A stretch of 64,000 nucleotides of DNA from NCBI RefSeq assembly GCF_902686445.1, contig NC_062217.1, positions 87,477,758 to 87,541,757 on the forward strand, given 5' to 3'. The notes under the pieces are model-generated. The model was given only the letters and a program-made list of their open reading frames with translations. It was not told where the DNA came from and ran no database searches. Shown here one piece after another: positions 1 to 10,890 of the stretch. The number at the start of each line of letters is the position of its first letter. Within the stretch, counting starts at the first letter, position 1. This DNA comes from Sciurus carolinensis. Taxonomy: Eukaryota; Chordata; Mammalia; Rodentia; Sciuridae. Both the position numbers and the translations under genes were made by a program.

Positions 1-498
1 TTTGGCCTTTTCATGATATCCCATAATTCTTGTAGATTCTGTTCATGATTTCTTACCATCTTTTCTGTTTGGCCAACTTTGTTTTCAAGATTAAATATTT
101 TGTCTTCAATGTCTGAGGTTCTGTCTTCCAGGTGTTCTGTCCTATTGGTTATGCTTTCTATGGAGTTTTTAACTTGGTTTATTGTTTCCTTCATTTCAAG
201 GATTTCAGTTTGTTTTTTTTTTCAGTATCTCTAACTCTTTATTGAAATGATCTCTTGCTTCCCGTATTTGGTCTTTTAACTGTTGATGGGTGCAATCATT
301 TAATGCCTGCATTTGCTCTTTCATCTCCTCCTTCAATGCCTGCATTTGCTCTTTCATCTCCTCATTAGCTTCCCTGATCGTTTTAATTACGTACATTCTG
401 AACTCCCTTTCTGACATTTCTTCTGCTGTGCTGTCATTGGGTTTTATTGATGTAGTATCTAGGTTTGTTTGGGACATTTTCTTCCCTTGTTTTCTCAT
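1..498 (-). pseudogene. L1 ORF1 N-terminal part (coiled-coil region), frameshifted, copy 1
   Basis: ORF1p is the trimeric RNA-binding chaperone of the L1 particle. The start codon is at 498-496. The first residues are basic and polar, followed by a long heptad-rich coiled coil that includes a doubled 11-residue unit beginning EEMKEQMQAL (about 300-364). The frame is lost at about 213-222, where a run of ten T on this strand (ten A in the gene) replaces the eight seen in copies 2 and 4; the frame then stops after KKKTN. Sequence from 204 to 1 continues the coiled coil in another frame, up to the region before the RRM domain. The copy is non-functional as it stands. Confidence 0.88.
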
Positions 499-1714
499 AT
501 TGGTCAGCTGTCAGTGGGACCCTGAGATATTGCAGTTTTCCACTATTGGCTTATAGTGTCCCAGTAGATTTCCAGTGTATCACCTCCCAGCCTTCAGTAG
601 CCTGATGTCTTGGAGGAATCTGATAATGCAGTTCATCCGAAGAAAACTGCCCCTAGCCTCCTACTGGTTCCACAGTTTGGAGCTGGCTCTGTGCGGAAAG
701 GCTCTCACTGTGGGCCTGCACAGTGCAGCTGGCCGTGTGGGAGGAGCCCACTGCCAGAGTATGGAAGGCTACCTGGGGAAGACTCTAGCTGCCCTGCCCT
801 GCTCTGATAAGCCACCTCTATCTGGGCCTGCCACCTGGGCCGAGCTTTACCCAGTGGGCAGACTCACCTGTGGCTCTATTTCAGTCCGAGTCTCTCAATG
901 CCTCCCCTTCTAAACTCCTGGTTTCCGGAGCAACTGGGGGTGCAGTCTCCCTCTAGGCCGCCATCTTGGATTGCCCCGTGAAGAGTGCCTGCAGCCAGAG
1001 TGGGCAGAGCCGCCTGAAGAGGTCTCTGGTTACCCTGCCCTGATCCCAGAGGCTGCTTGCGGATCGAAGCTCTCTGTTGGTTCGGGGTCTTGTGGCTGGT
1101 TCTATGTAGAAAGCCTCTCACTGGGCGGTCTGCTCCGAGAAGCTAGCCTTGAAAGGCACCTCCCACCACAGGGGTCCAGGCTACTTGGGGAGGTCTCTGG
1201 CTGCCCTATCCTGGTCCCTGAAGTTGCTTGCGTGCCAGAGTACGCTGTGCTGCGCTGGCTCCGGGACTTGGAGCTTGTTCTGGTCAGAAAGGCTCTCACT
1301 AGCGGGCCCACTCTGGGAACCTGGAGAAGCTGGCTGTGTGGGCAGGGCCCACCGCCAGAGTGCGCAGGATTGCCTGTGGAAGACTCTAGCTGCCCTGCCC
1401 AGCTCCGATAAGCCACCTCTATCTGGGCCTGCCACCCGGGCTGAGCTTTACCCAGTGGGCAGACTCATCCGTGGCTCTATTTCAGTCCGAGTCTCTCAAT
1501 GCCTCCCCTTCTAAACTCCTGGTTTCCGGAGCAACTGGGGGTGCAGTCACCCTCTAGGCCGCCATCTTGGATCACCCCGTGAAGAGAGCCTGCAGCCAGA
1601 GTGGGCAGAGCCGCCTGAAGAGGTCTCTGGCTGCCCTGACCTGATCCCAGAGGCTGCTTGTGGATCGAAGCTCTCCATTTGTTCGGGGGCTTGTGGCTGG
1701 TTCTATGTAGAAAG
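499..1714 (-). promoter_or_regulatory. L1 5'UTR, type A, ~600-bp monomers (copy 1)
   Basis: The 5'UTR is tandemly repeated. The same text recurs with a 601-base offset, for example AGCTTTACCCAGTGGGCAG at 843 and at 1444. Each monomer starts, on the minus strand, with CCAAGATGGCGGCC (958-971 and 1559-1572), a good match to the YY1 site known at the start of human L1 and of some mouse L1 monomers. The visible order is a partial monomer (1714-1573), one full monomer (1572-971) and a final monomer running into ORF1 (970-499). I infer promoter function from position and motif; it is not shown by sequence alone. Confidence 0.82.
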
Positions 1715-3852
1715 TCAACTTTATAGTTTTCAATGATTCATTTTTCAAAACTTATGAAAGGCACATTCAGTCACAAAATAGCTTCCACCAGTCATAGGTT
1801 AAACGTGCTCTATAAATACTTTGTTCTCAGTACAATTCCCATTCATATTATGTAAATGGCCAATGTTTTGAGAATAGTCATAGTAGAAAACTTGCATGTT
1901 CCAACCTAGAATCGTGTCCATACTGATGTAGTCCACAAACATATTGAATCATTTATCATTTATCTTTCATAAATTTCAGATTCATGATTATATTTGTACC
2001 AGAACAAGTTCTGGATGTCAATCAGAACTTTCAAAACCTCAATAGATTAAAACACTAGTTGACATTCTTCTGGAGTTGCTGGAGCAAAGAAAGTCCATCT
2101 GCAGGCATCTTTCTGAAGTTTCTGGAGGTCCCAAGCAAAAAATCAGGCCAGGGAACACCCAATGTGACCAACAGTGTCAAACTCTCTTCACACTCTCCCA
2201 TTTGTCACCTCCTTAAGTTCTTTGCCTATGTCCTTCAGGTTGCCCAGAACTCATTCCAGATCCTCCATGATGATATTGATAATTATCTTCACCTAGGTTT
2301 TGGAGAATTTAGGCTGGCTCCCTCTTGGCAGCAGCAGATGGCTCTGCTCCTTTTTCTGCTGACCTCTGCACTGTGGTGCTGCCAGCATCTTCCATGATGA
2401 GGTGCTACACTCTGAGCTTCAGATTGTAGAACCCTGAAACTGCACCTCCTGTTGCCATTAGCAGCACTCACACACTCACCATCCAGCTGCAGGTGGGTGG
2501 AGAGCAGAGCCAGGCCATGCAAAGGGCTATCACACACATCCTCTGGGGGCTTTCAAAGACCACCATGGCATATGGGGCAGAGAGACAAGTTTTTGTCTGC
2601 CTGCACCTTTCATTGCAGCCTGTTGTGAATCCTCTCACATAGAATCAGAATTATTCCTCCTTCATCTACCATTAGGACCTGGATCAATTTAGAAAGAACC
2701 ACAATAGGATTGGGATTTGGAATTAGGGTCAGTAAATTGACCCTAAATTCTTATTCAGAACAAAATAGTGTCCAGAAACCTGCAGTCATCCTTCCAGTGT
2801 CCTGCAAGTTAAATAGCCTTTAGCAGGAGAGGGGGTTTAGAGTCAAAAACAGTGACCCTCTCATTCCATGGAACTATTAAATTTAAAATTAATGCTACTG
2901 ATTCCACAGAGCTCATTGAGAATTCATTAATCTGAAGTCCCCTATCCAAAAACCCTTGGAGTCTGTCTGAGTCATATGGATTGTACTTCTTATCTGTTTC
3001 AACCCTTTTATCTTTTATTTACTGCTTTTCTAAAATACAATCCTGCTTTTTCTGAACTTTACTAAATGTTTATTTTCTCTTTTTCTTGGTGGGAAGGATA
3101 TTTTCTTTGGATCTCCTGATGGAGTTGGATAAGAATTTGCCTCCAATTTCTCTTCTATCAATGTTTTCGCCTATATTGCAAGTCTTCTGGTGCTTAAAAA
3201 AAAAAAAAAAAGGAGTAACTTTCTGACTTTTTCTGTCAAGGAGAACCAGGGAGGAGAGTTAATAGGAAATTCTTCATTTTACACTCAGTAGGTGGCTACC
3301 ATTCTTATGAGCTATTGTTTTAATTTCTTTAGTAGCAAACTCATGGAATATTAGCTCCTGACCTGGCAGGCTGATGGTAATTTAATTTCTTGAGTACACT
3401 CTCCTCCAGATCATTCTTTTAGTAGGCTTCGCATCTTGGTCATGTCTTAGCAAAGTTCACTGCCTCATGCTTTTCACATTCCGGTAGAATAAACATATTT
3501 TTATACATGAAGAAAATATTGGCAGCTCTCCTCCTCCCAGTACTCAAGCTCATAATAATCACAATCTTCAATATGGAGGATACTTTAAAAAATTTTTCAG
3601 AAGTTTTGTTTGAAATATAGAAGAAAGAAAAATAAAAATATAGAAATGATGTCCAAAGTATGGATAGAGCATAACATTGGAAAATGCTTCAAAAAATTAG
3701 CAGAAAAAGCAGAAATGTTGAAAGTAGGAACTGCTAGAATTAAACTAAAATAAGGAAAGAATAAAATAATCAGTTTGCAGTAAGCTATTGAAGAGAGGAA
3801 AAATATGTTTGAACATTATATAAGCAATGTGCTTAAATTTTCTCAGGTAGGA
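1715..3852. other. Unique AT-rich intergenic DNA with one unrecognised higher-GC block
   Basis: No gene or recognisable repeat is visible here apart from the block at about 1995-2640, listed separately. A run of 17 A lies near 3196-3212 with no clear element attached to it. Confidence 0.5.
1995..2640 (-). other. Unrecognised block, possible decayed exon or processed pseudogene
   Basis: This block is richer in GC than its surroundings. Read on the minus strand it gives short protein-like stretches separated by stops, such as a lysine- and glutamate-rich helix-like run near 2210-2290 (MEDLE, stop, VLGNLKDIGKELKEV) and a leucine/glutamine-rich tail near 2060. I do not recognise the source. There is no poly-A tail, target-site duplication or clean splice-site pair that I can point to, so the pseudogene reading is tentative; the block may equally be ordinary unique DNA. 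Confidence 0.22.
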
Positions 3853-3868
3853 AGAATGAGTTTTCTTT
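3853..3868. repeat. Target-site duplication, left copy, of L1 copy 2
   Basis: AGAATGAGTTTTCTTT matches 10875-10890 in all 16 positions. The pair brackets L1 copy 2 exactly, with the poly-T (antisense poly-A) end adjacent on this side. Confidence 0.95.
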
Positions 3869-4141
3869 TTTTTTTTGATATTTCTTTTTTTTATTATTGT
3901 AAACAAATGGGATACATGTTGTTTCTCTGTTTGTACATGGCATAAAGGCATACCATTTGTGTAATCATAAATTTACATAGGGTAATGTTGTTTGATTCAT
4001 TCTGTTATTTTTTTCCCTTCGCCTCACCCCTCCCACCCCTCTTTTCCCTCTATACAGTCCTTCCTTCCTCCATTCTTGCCCCCCTCCCTAACCCTAACTC
4101 TAACCCTAACACTAACCCCTCCCACCCCCCATTATGTGTCA
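3869..4141 (-). other. L1 3'UTR with G-rich and TTAGGG-like tract (copy 2)
   Basis: Between the ORF2 stop and the tail, the minus strand holds GGGGGGTGGGAG, then five TTAGGG-type hexamers (4119-4087, two of them variant: TGTTAG and AGTTAG), then GGGAGGGGGG and a purine-rich stretch with GGAAGGAAGG. G-rich polypurine tracts that can fold as G-quadruplexes are known in mammalian L1 3'UTRs; the telomere-like run is an addition. The order and position of the variant hexamers match copy 4 (61634-61665). Confidence 0.88.
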
Positions 4142-7100
4142 TCATCCACTTATTAGCGATATCATTCTTCCTTTGGTTTTTTGAGATTGGCTTATCTCAC
4201 TTAGCATGATATTCTCCAGTTTCATCCATTTGCCTGCAAATGCCATAATTTTATCATTCTTTATGGCTGAGTAATATTCCATTGTATATATATACCACAT
4301 TTTCTTTATCCATTCATCAATTGAAGGACATCTAGGTTGGTTCCACAATCTGGCTATTGTGAACTGAGCAGCTATGAACATTGATGTGGCTGTATCTCTG
4401 TAATATGCTGATTTTAAGTCCTTTGGGTATAGGCCAAGGAGTGGGATAGCTGGGTCAAATGGTGGTTCCATTCCAAGTTTTCTAAGGAGTCTCCACACTG
4501 CTTTCCAGAGTGGCTGCACTAATTTGCAGCCCCACCAGCAATGTATGAGTGGACCTTTCTCCCCATATCCTCACCAACACCTGTTGTTGCTTGTATTCTT
4601 GGTAATCGCCATTCTGATTGGGGTGAGATGGAATCTTAGGGTGGTTTTGATTTGCATTTCTCTTATTACTAGAGATGTTGAACATTTTTCCATATGTTTG
4701 TTGATTGCTTGTATATCTTCTTCTGTGAAGTGTCTATTCATTTCTTTAGCCCATTTGTCGATTGGATTATTTGCATTCTTGGTGTAGAGTTTTTTGAGTT
4801 CTTTATAGATTCTGGAGATTAGTGCTCTATCTGAAGTATGATTGGCAAAGATTTTCTCCCACTCTGTAAGCTCTTTCGTCGCATTGCTGATAGTTTCCTT
4901 TGCTGAGAGAAAGCTTTTTAGTTTGAATCTATCCCAGTTATTAATTCTTGCTTTTATTTCTTGTGCTATGGGAGTCCTGTTGAGGAAGTCTGGTCCTAAG
5001 CCGACATGTTGAAGATCTGGACCTACTTTTTCTTCTATAAGATGCAAGGTCTCTGGTCTGATTCTGAGGTCCTTAATCCATTTTGAGTTTAGTTTCATGC
5101 ATGGTGAGAGATATGGGTTTAGTTTCATTCTGTTGCCTATGGATTTCCAATTCTCCCACACCATTTGTTGAAGAGGCTATCTTTTCTCCATTGCATATTT
5201 TTGGCCCCTTTCTCTAGTATGAGAAAATTGTATTTATTTGGGTTTGTGTCCATGTCCTCTATTCTGTACCATTGATCCACCTTTCTATTTTGGTACCAAT
5301 ACCATGCCGTTTTTGTTACTATTGCTTTGTAGTAGAGTTGAAGATCTGGTATTGCGATACCCGCTGCTTCAGTCTTTCTGCCAAGTATTGCTTTAGCTAT
5401 TCTGGGTTTCTTGTTCTTCCAGATGAATTTCATAATTGCTTCCTCTATTTCTGTAAGGTACATCATTGGGATTTTAATTGGAATTGCATTGAATCTGTAT
5501 AGCACTTTTGGTAGTATGGCCATTTTGACAATATTAATTCTGCCTATCCAAGAGAACATGGGAGATCTTTCCATCTTCTAAGGTTTTCTTTAATTTCTTT
5601 CTTTAGTGTTCTGTAGTTCTCATTGTAGAGGTCTTTCACCTCTTTTGTGAGATTGATTCCCAAGTATTTTATTTTTTTTGAAGCTATTGTGAATGGGGTA
5701 GTTTTCCTAATTTCTCTTTCTGAAGATTCATCGCTTATGTATAAAAATGCCTTAGATTTATGTGCATTGATCTTATATCCTGCTACTTTACTGAATTACT
5801 TATGAGATCTAAAGTTTTCTGGTGGAATTTCCTGGTTCCTCTAAGTATACAAGCATATCATCAGCAAATAGGGATAGTTTGAGTTCTTCTTTTCCTATTC
5901 ATATCCCTTTAATTTCTTTGGTCTGTCTAATTGCTCTGGCTAGAGTTTCAAGGACGATATTGAATAGAAGTGGTGAAAGAGGGCATCCCTGCCGTGTTCC
6001 AGTTTTTAGGGGGAATGCTTTCAGTTTTTCACCATTTAGAATGATATTAGCCATGGACTTAGCGTAGATGGCCTTTACATTGTTAAGGAATGTTCCCACT
6101 ACCCCAATTTTTTCTAGTGTTTTGAGCATGAAGGGATGTTGTATTTTATCAAATGCTTTTTCTGCATCTATTAAAATAATCATATGATTCTTGACTTTAA
6201 GTCTATTGATATGGTGAATGACATTTATTGATTTCCTGATGTTGAACCAACCTTGCATCCCTGGGATGAAACCCACTTGATCATGGTGCACTATCTTTTT
6301 AATATGTTTTTGTATGCGATTTGCTAAAATTTTGTTGAGAATTTTTGCGTCGATGTTCATTAAGGATATTGGTCTGAAATTTTCTTTCCTCGATGTGTCT
6401 CTGTCTGGTTTAGGTATCAGGGTAATATTGGCTTCGTAGAATGAATTTGGGAGGATTCTCTCCTCTTCTATTTTATGGAATACTTTGAGAAGTATTGGAG
6501 TGAGCTCTTCTTTAAAGGTTTTGTAGAACTCGACTGAGAACCCATCTGGTCCTGGACTTTTCTTTGTTGGTAGGCTTTTGATGACTTCTTCTATTTCATT
6601 ACTTGAAATTGGTCTATTTAAATTGTGTATGTCCTCCTTGTTCAGTTTAGGCAATTCATATGTCTCTAGAAACCTGTTGATGTCTTCAAAATTTTCTATT
6701 TTGTTGGAGTATAGATTTTCAAAATAGCTTCTAATTATGTTGTGTATTTCAGTCGTGTCTGTTGTGATATTTCCTCGTTCATTCCGAATTTTAGTGATTT
6801 GGGTTTTCTCTTGTCTTCTCTTTGTTAGTGTGGCTAAAAGTTGATCAATTTTGTTTATTTTTTTGAAGAATCAACTATTTATTTTGTCAATTTTTTGTAT
6901 TGTTTCTTTTGTTTCAATTTCGTTGATTTCAGCTCTGAGTTTAACTATTTCCTGTCTTCTACTACTTTTGGTGTTGGTCTGTTCTTCTTTTTCCAGGGCT
7001 TTGAGCTGTAGTGTTAGGTCGTTTATTTGTTGAGTTTTACTTCTTTTATTAAATGTGCTCCATGAAATAAATCTTCCTCTAAGTACTGCTTTCATAGTGT

Positions 7101-7975
7101 CCCAGAGATTTTGATATGATGTTTCTTTGTTCTCATTTACCTCTAAGAATTTTTTAATTTCCTTCCTAATATCTTCTGTTATCCATTCATCATATAATAG
7201 CATATTGTTTAATCTCCAGGTGTTGGAGTAGTTTCTGTTTTTTACTCTTTCATTTATTTCTAACTTCAATCCATTATGATCTGATAGAATACAAGGTAGT
7301 GTCTCTATCTTCTTGTATTTGCTGACATTAGCTTTGTGGCATAATATATGGTCTATTTTAGAGAAGGATCCATGTGCTGCTGAGAAGAAAGTGTATTCGC
7401 TCTTGGTTGGATGGTATATTCTATAAATGTCTGTTAAGTCTAAATTATTGATTGTGTTATTGAGATCTATGGTTTCTTTGTTCAATTTTTGTTTGGAAGA
7501 CCTGTCCAGTGGTGAGAGACGCGTGTTAAAACCCCCTATTATTATTGTGTTATGGTCTATTTGGTTTTTCTAAAATTGAGAAGGATTTGTTTAACATACA
7601 TGGATAAGCCACTGTTTGGGGCATAGATGTTTATGACTGTTATATCTTGCTGATTTATGCTTCCCTTAAGCAGTATGAAATGTCCTTCTTTATCCCTTCT
7701 GACTAACATTGGCTTGAAGTCCACATTATCTGAAATGAGGATGGATACTCCAACTTTTTTGCTGAGTCCATGTGCATGGTATGTTTTTCCCCATCCTTTC
7801 ACCTTTAGTCTATGGGTATCTCTTTCTATGAGATGAGTCTCTTGCAGGCAACATATTGTTGGATCTTTCTTTTTAATCCAATCTGCCAGTCTATGTCTTT
7901 GATTGATGAATTCAGGCCATTAACATTCAGGGTTATTATTGAGATATGATTTGTATTCCTGGTCATTTGGTTCAT
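4142..7975 (-). pseudogene. L1 ORF2 (endonuclease / reverse transcriptase), broken, copy 2
   Basis: ORF2p nicks target DNA and reverse-transcribes L1 RNA. The span of 3834 bases fits the usual length of about 1275 residues. The start (7975) is set by alignment with copy 4. Endonuclease: NVNGLNS, QETHL and, in 7485-6871, SKIDHI and SDHNG are readable in pieces. Reverse transcriptase: [30 protein letters not shown], the [11 protein letters not shown] block, DAEKAFDKI and [14 protein letters not shown] lie in 6654-5899. C-terminal region: 5574-5137, 5164-4571 and 4519-4142, including the cysteine-containing RCW motif. Breaks include a one-base deletion near 7900, a TGA at 5901-5899 shared with copy 4, and several later frameshifts. 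It is not functional. Confidence 0.93.
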
Positions 7976-8044
7976 ATTTAAAATTTTATTTATTTATTTA
8001 TTTCTTTTTTGACACATCTTGGTTCCTCCTTTATTTGATAGTTC

Positions 8045-9050
8045 CTTTAGGATAATTCCTCCCTTTGCTGATTTGCTTCTTTGTTTTTCATTTCTTCCTC
8101 ATGAAATATTTTGCTGAGAAAGTTCTGTAATGCAGGCTTTCTTTTTGTAAATTCTTTTAGCTATTGTTTATCATGGAATGATTTTATTTCTTCGTCAAAT
8201 TTGAAGGTAAGTTTTGCTGGGTATAAGATTCTTGGTTGGCATCCATTTTCTTTCAGAGCTTGAAAAATGTTGTTCCAGGCCCTTCTAGCTTTTAGGGTCT
8301 GGATTGAAAAATCTGCTGATATCCGTATTGGTTTCCCCCTGAATGTAATTTGGTTCTTTTCTCTCACAGCCTTTAAAATTCTCTCTTTATTTTGTTTGTT
8401 AGGTATTTTCATTATAATGTGCCTTGGTGTGGGTCTGTTGTAATTTTGTGTATTTGGAGTCCTATAAGCCTCTTGAACTTGATTTTCCATTTCATTCTTC
8501 AGATTTGGGAAATTTTCTGATATTATTTCATTGAATAGATTCTTCATTCCTTTGGTTTGTTTCTCTAAGTCTTCCTCAATCCCAATAATTCTCAAATTTG
8601 GCCTTTTCATGATATCCCATAGTTCTTGCAGATTCTGTTCATGATTTCTTACCATCTTCTCTGTTTGTTCAACTTTGTTTTCGAGGTTAAATATTTTGTC
8701 TTCAATATCTGAAGTTCTGTCTTCAGATATTGGGTATGCTTTCTATGGAGTTCTTAATTTGGTTTATTGTTTCCTTCATTTCAAGGATTTCTGTTTGGTT
8801 TTTTTTCAATATCTGTAACTCTTTATTGAAATGATCTTTTGCTTCCTGAATTTGCTCTGTTAACTGTCGATTGGTGCGATCATTCAATGTCTGCATTTGC
8901 TCTTTCATCTCATCGTTTTCTTCCCTAATCATTTTAATTATGTACATTCTGAACTCCCTTTCTGTCATTTTTTTCTGCCATGCTGTCATTGGATTTTATT
9001 GATGTAACATCGAGATTTGTTTGGGGCATTTTCTTCCCTTGTTTTCTCAT
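8045..9050 (-). pseudogene. L1 ORF1 (RNA-binding chaperone), broken, copy 2
   Basis: The start codon is at 9050-9048. The N-terminal part (coiled coil, to about 8660) has a single MKEQMQ unit where copies 1, 3 and 4 have two. The RRM and C-terminal domains occupy 8655-8161 and include LRIIGIEE, the FNEIISENFPNL helix, PRHIIMKIP, the KNQITFRGKPIRISADFS strand and ARRAWNNIFQALKENG. The frame is lost near 8720-8960 and is then cut by a CAA to TAA-type stop at 8163-8161, a little before the natural end. The true stop is not certain; I place the end near 8045 by comparison with other copies. Confidence 0.88.
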
Positions 9051-10874
9051 ATTGTTCAGGAATCAGTGGGTCATTAAGATATTGCAGATTTCCTCTATCG
9101 ACTTATAATGTCCCTGAAGATTGCTAGTATATCCCCTCTTATCCTTCAGTATCCTGAAGTCTTGGAGGAAGTTGATAATGCGGAGCTCCACGAAGAAGCT
9201 ACCTCTCTAGTGGTGGTGACCCTTAGGTGGCATAAATTCCCTGCTAGTGGGCAGAGGTGCCTCCACTTGTTGACCAGTGGTCATCCAATGGGGAACTAGG
9301 CTGTGGACTGAGGTAAGTCCTGTTTGTGCCTGTGTCTCTGGTTTTACCATCCCTGTGGGAAAGCCTCACCCGGCAGGGAAGACTCACTCGGTGGGGACGT
9401 CTCGCTGGTCAGTTCCCCTCCTAGAGGTTCCCCTCAATCTACAACTACCTCCTGGGCTGGGCTGTCTTCCTCTGCAACGTCCCCAGGGGCCCCGACCTAC
9501 CTCCTGGGCCTGGGAGCCTCACCCTTCGCAGGCGAGTCTCCTTAGGCTGCCTCTCAGAGAATCTGCCCGCAGTCCTGGAAACTTCACTCCGCCCCTAGGC
9601 GTGTCTTTGTGTGGCTCTTCCAGCAAGAAGCCGGTCCTGGGACCCTGCTCTGCACCTAATCGCCTGGCTATGCGGCCCCTCCTCTGAGCCGCCACCTGGA
9701 GCCCCGTACAATAGCTCCAATACACAGAGACCCGCCACACAACTCCTCCTCCGGACAGCGGCCCGGTTTCAGACACAGTCACTAGGAGTTCAAGCAACTC
9801 ACTTCGCGTCTCCTCCTCCCGCCAACCGCCCGTAGCCCTAGGCAGTCACTGCAAGTCCAAGTGACCCACCCTGTTCCTCCTCCTCCTCCTCGGGGTAACC
9901 CCCTGGGTTTTCAGGAGCGGTGGCTCCGAGACCAAGTGACCCACCGCACTCCTCCTCCAGGCAGGCCACTGGTGTTTAGGAGTGGTCGCTTTTAGTCCAA
10001 TCAACTCACCACTCGCCTCCTTCTCTGGCAACCGCCTGTAGCTCTGATGCAGTCACTCCCAGACCAAGCGACCCACCGCGGTCCTCCTCCAGGCAGGCCA
10101 CTGGTGTTCTGGAGCGGTCATTCCAAGTTCAAACAGCTTGCCACGCAACTCCTCCTCTGGTAACTGCCTGTAGCTCTGATGCAGTCACTCCTAGGTCAAG
10201 CGACCTGCCGCGCTCCTCCTCTTCCTTCGGGCAACTTCCCGGTGTTCAGGAGCACTGACTCTGAGTTCAAACAGCTTGCCACGCAGCTCCTCCTGTGGCA
10301 ACCACCTGTGGCTCCGATGTAGTCACTACTAGACCTAGCGACCCACCCAGCTCCTCCTCCAGGCAGGCCACCCGTGTTCAGGAGTGGTCGCTTTGAGTCC
10401 AATCAACTCACCACTCGCCTCCTCCTCTGGCAACCACATGTAGCTCTGATGCAGCCACTCTTAGACCAAGCGACCTGCCGCACTTCTCCTCTTCCTCCGG
10501 GCAACCCCCCGGTGTTCAGAAGTGGTCGTTCTGAGTCCAAACAGCTCGTCACGCAGCTCCTCCTCAGGCAGCCGCCCGGAGCCCCAGTGGTTGCTCCGAG
10601 TCCAAGCGCTGTGCTGAGCTGCCTCCTCTACGATGATCCCAGTGGTCCGTGTTTACCGCTCCAGCGGGGGGAGGGGCATCTCGCCGAACAACTCTACTTC
10701 ACAAAGTTCCCTGCATTCCGGGACTACCACCCCATCCAGGATGCTCCCCAACGGGAGAGACTCACCCAGTGGCTTTGAGTTGGTCCCAAGTCTCTCACTA
10801 TCTCCTCTTTTGAATCTTGTGTCCTGGAGCAATGTGAAATGCAGCTGCCCTCTAGTCCGCCATCTTGAAAAACC
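9051..10874 (-). promoter_or_regulatory. L1 5'UTR, type B, GC-rich with VNTR (copy 2)
   Basis: This 1.8-kb 5'UTR begins on the minus strand with TTTTTCAAGATGGCGGACTA (YY1-like CAAGATGGCGG near 10866). About 130 bases at the start resemble type A, as do about 170 bases beside ORF1 (9051 to about 9215). The middle is unrelated to type A: a proximal GC-rich segment (about 9300-9840) and a distal tandem array (about 9895-10620). The start coincides exactly with the target-site duplication, so this is the full transcript start, not a truncation. Confidence 0.85.
9895..10620 (-). repeat. Short-period GC-rich VNTR in type B L1 5'UTR (copy 2)
   Basis: Plus-strand landmarks of the form GGTGTTCAGGAG recur near 9902, 9973, 10106, 10240, 10372 and 10511. 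Spacing is therefore about 71 once and then 132-139 bases. Each larger unit is made of two related halves of about 65-70 bases, both with a GGTTGCC-like core, a GAGGAGGAG-type purine stretch and an alternating 'TTGG' segment (minus-strand reading). The same array in copy 4 has only four such landmarks. Confidence 0.78.
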
Positions 10875-10890
10875 AGAATGAGTTTTCTTT
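10875..10890. repeat. Target-site duplication, right copy, of L1 copy 2
   Basis: AGAATGAGTTTTCTTT, identical to 3853-3868, directly follows the 5' end of the antisense L1. Confidence 0.95.

Larger units (their letters stand above)
1..1714 (-). mobile_element. L1 retrotransposon copy 1, 5' part (runs off left edge)
   Basis: An antisense L1 enters from the left edge. It reads, from right to left, as a GC-rich monomeric 5'UTR (1714 to 499) followed by the first part of ORF1 (498 to 1). The right end stops inside a 5'UTR monomer at about 1714, where AT-rich unique sequence begins, so the copy is either slightly 5'-truncated or started transcription within the array. No target-site duplication can be checked because the 3' end is outside the window. 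ORF1 wording and 5'UTR type match copy 3 (54143 onward) rather than copies 2 and 4. Confidence 0.93.
3869..10874 (-). mobile_element. Full-length L1 retrotransposon, antisense (copy 2)
   Basis: A complete L1 of about 7.0 kb is bracketed by a perfect 16-bp target-site duplication (3853-3868 and 10875-10890), the signature of target-primed reverse transcription. From right to left it contains a type B 5'UTR (10874-9051), ORF1 (9050 to about 8045), a short intergenic spacer, ORF2 (7975-4142), a 3'UTR with G-rich and telomere-like tracts, and a tail of A with interruptions. Both ORFs carry several frameshifts and stops, so the insertion is old enough to be dead even though the duplication is still perfect. 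Confidence 0.95.

Noticed and set aside
575..1514. Overlapping reading frames of 80-146 residues on both strands in GC-rich DNA
   Set aside because: They fall in the L1 5'UTR monomers, repeat with the monomer period and show no domain; they are chance frames in GC-rich DNA.
4087..4119. Interstitial telomere from chromosome fusion or telomere healing
   Set aside because: The CCCTAA run lies inside an L1 3'UTR with normal flanks, and the same pattern occurs in other L1s, so it came with the element.
9108..10881. Many frames in the GC-rich stretch, suggesting a host gene
   Set aside because: The stretch is the type B L1 5'UTR, ending exactly at the target-site duplication, with a matching copy at 55569-57133.
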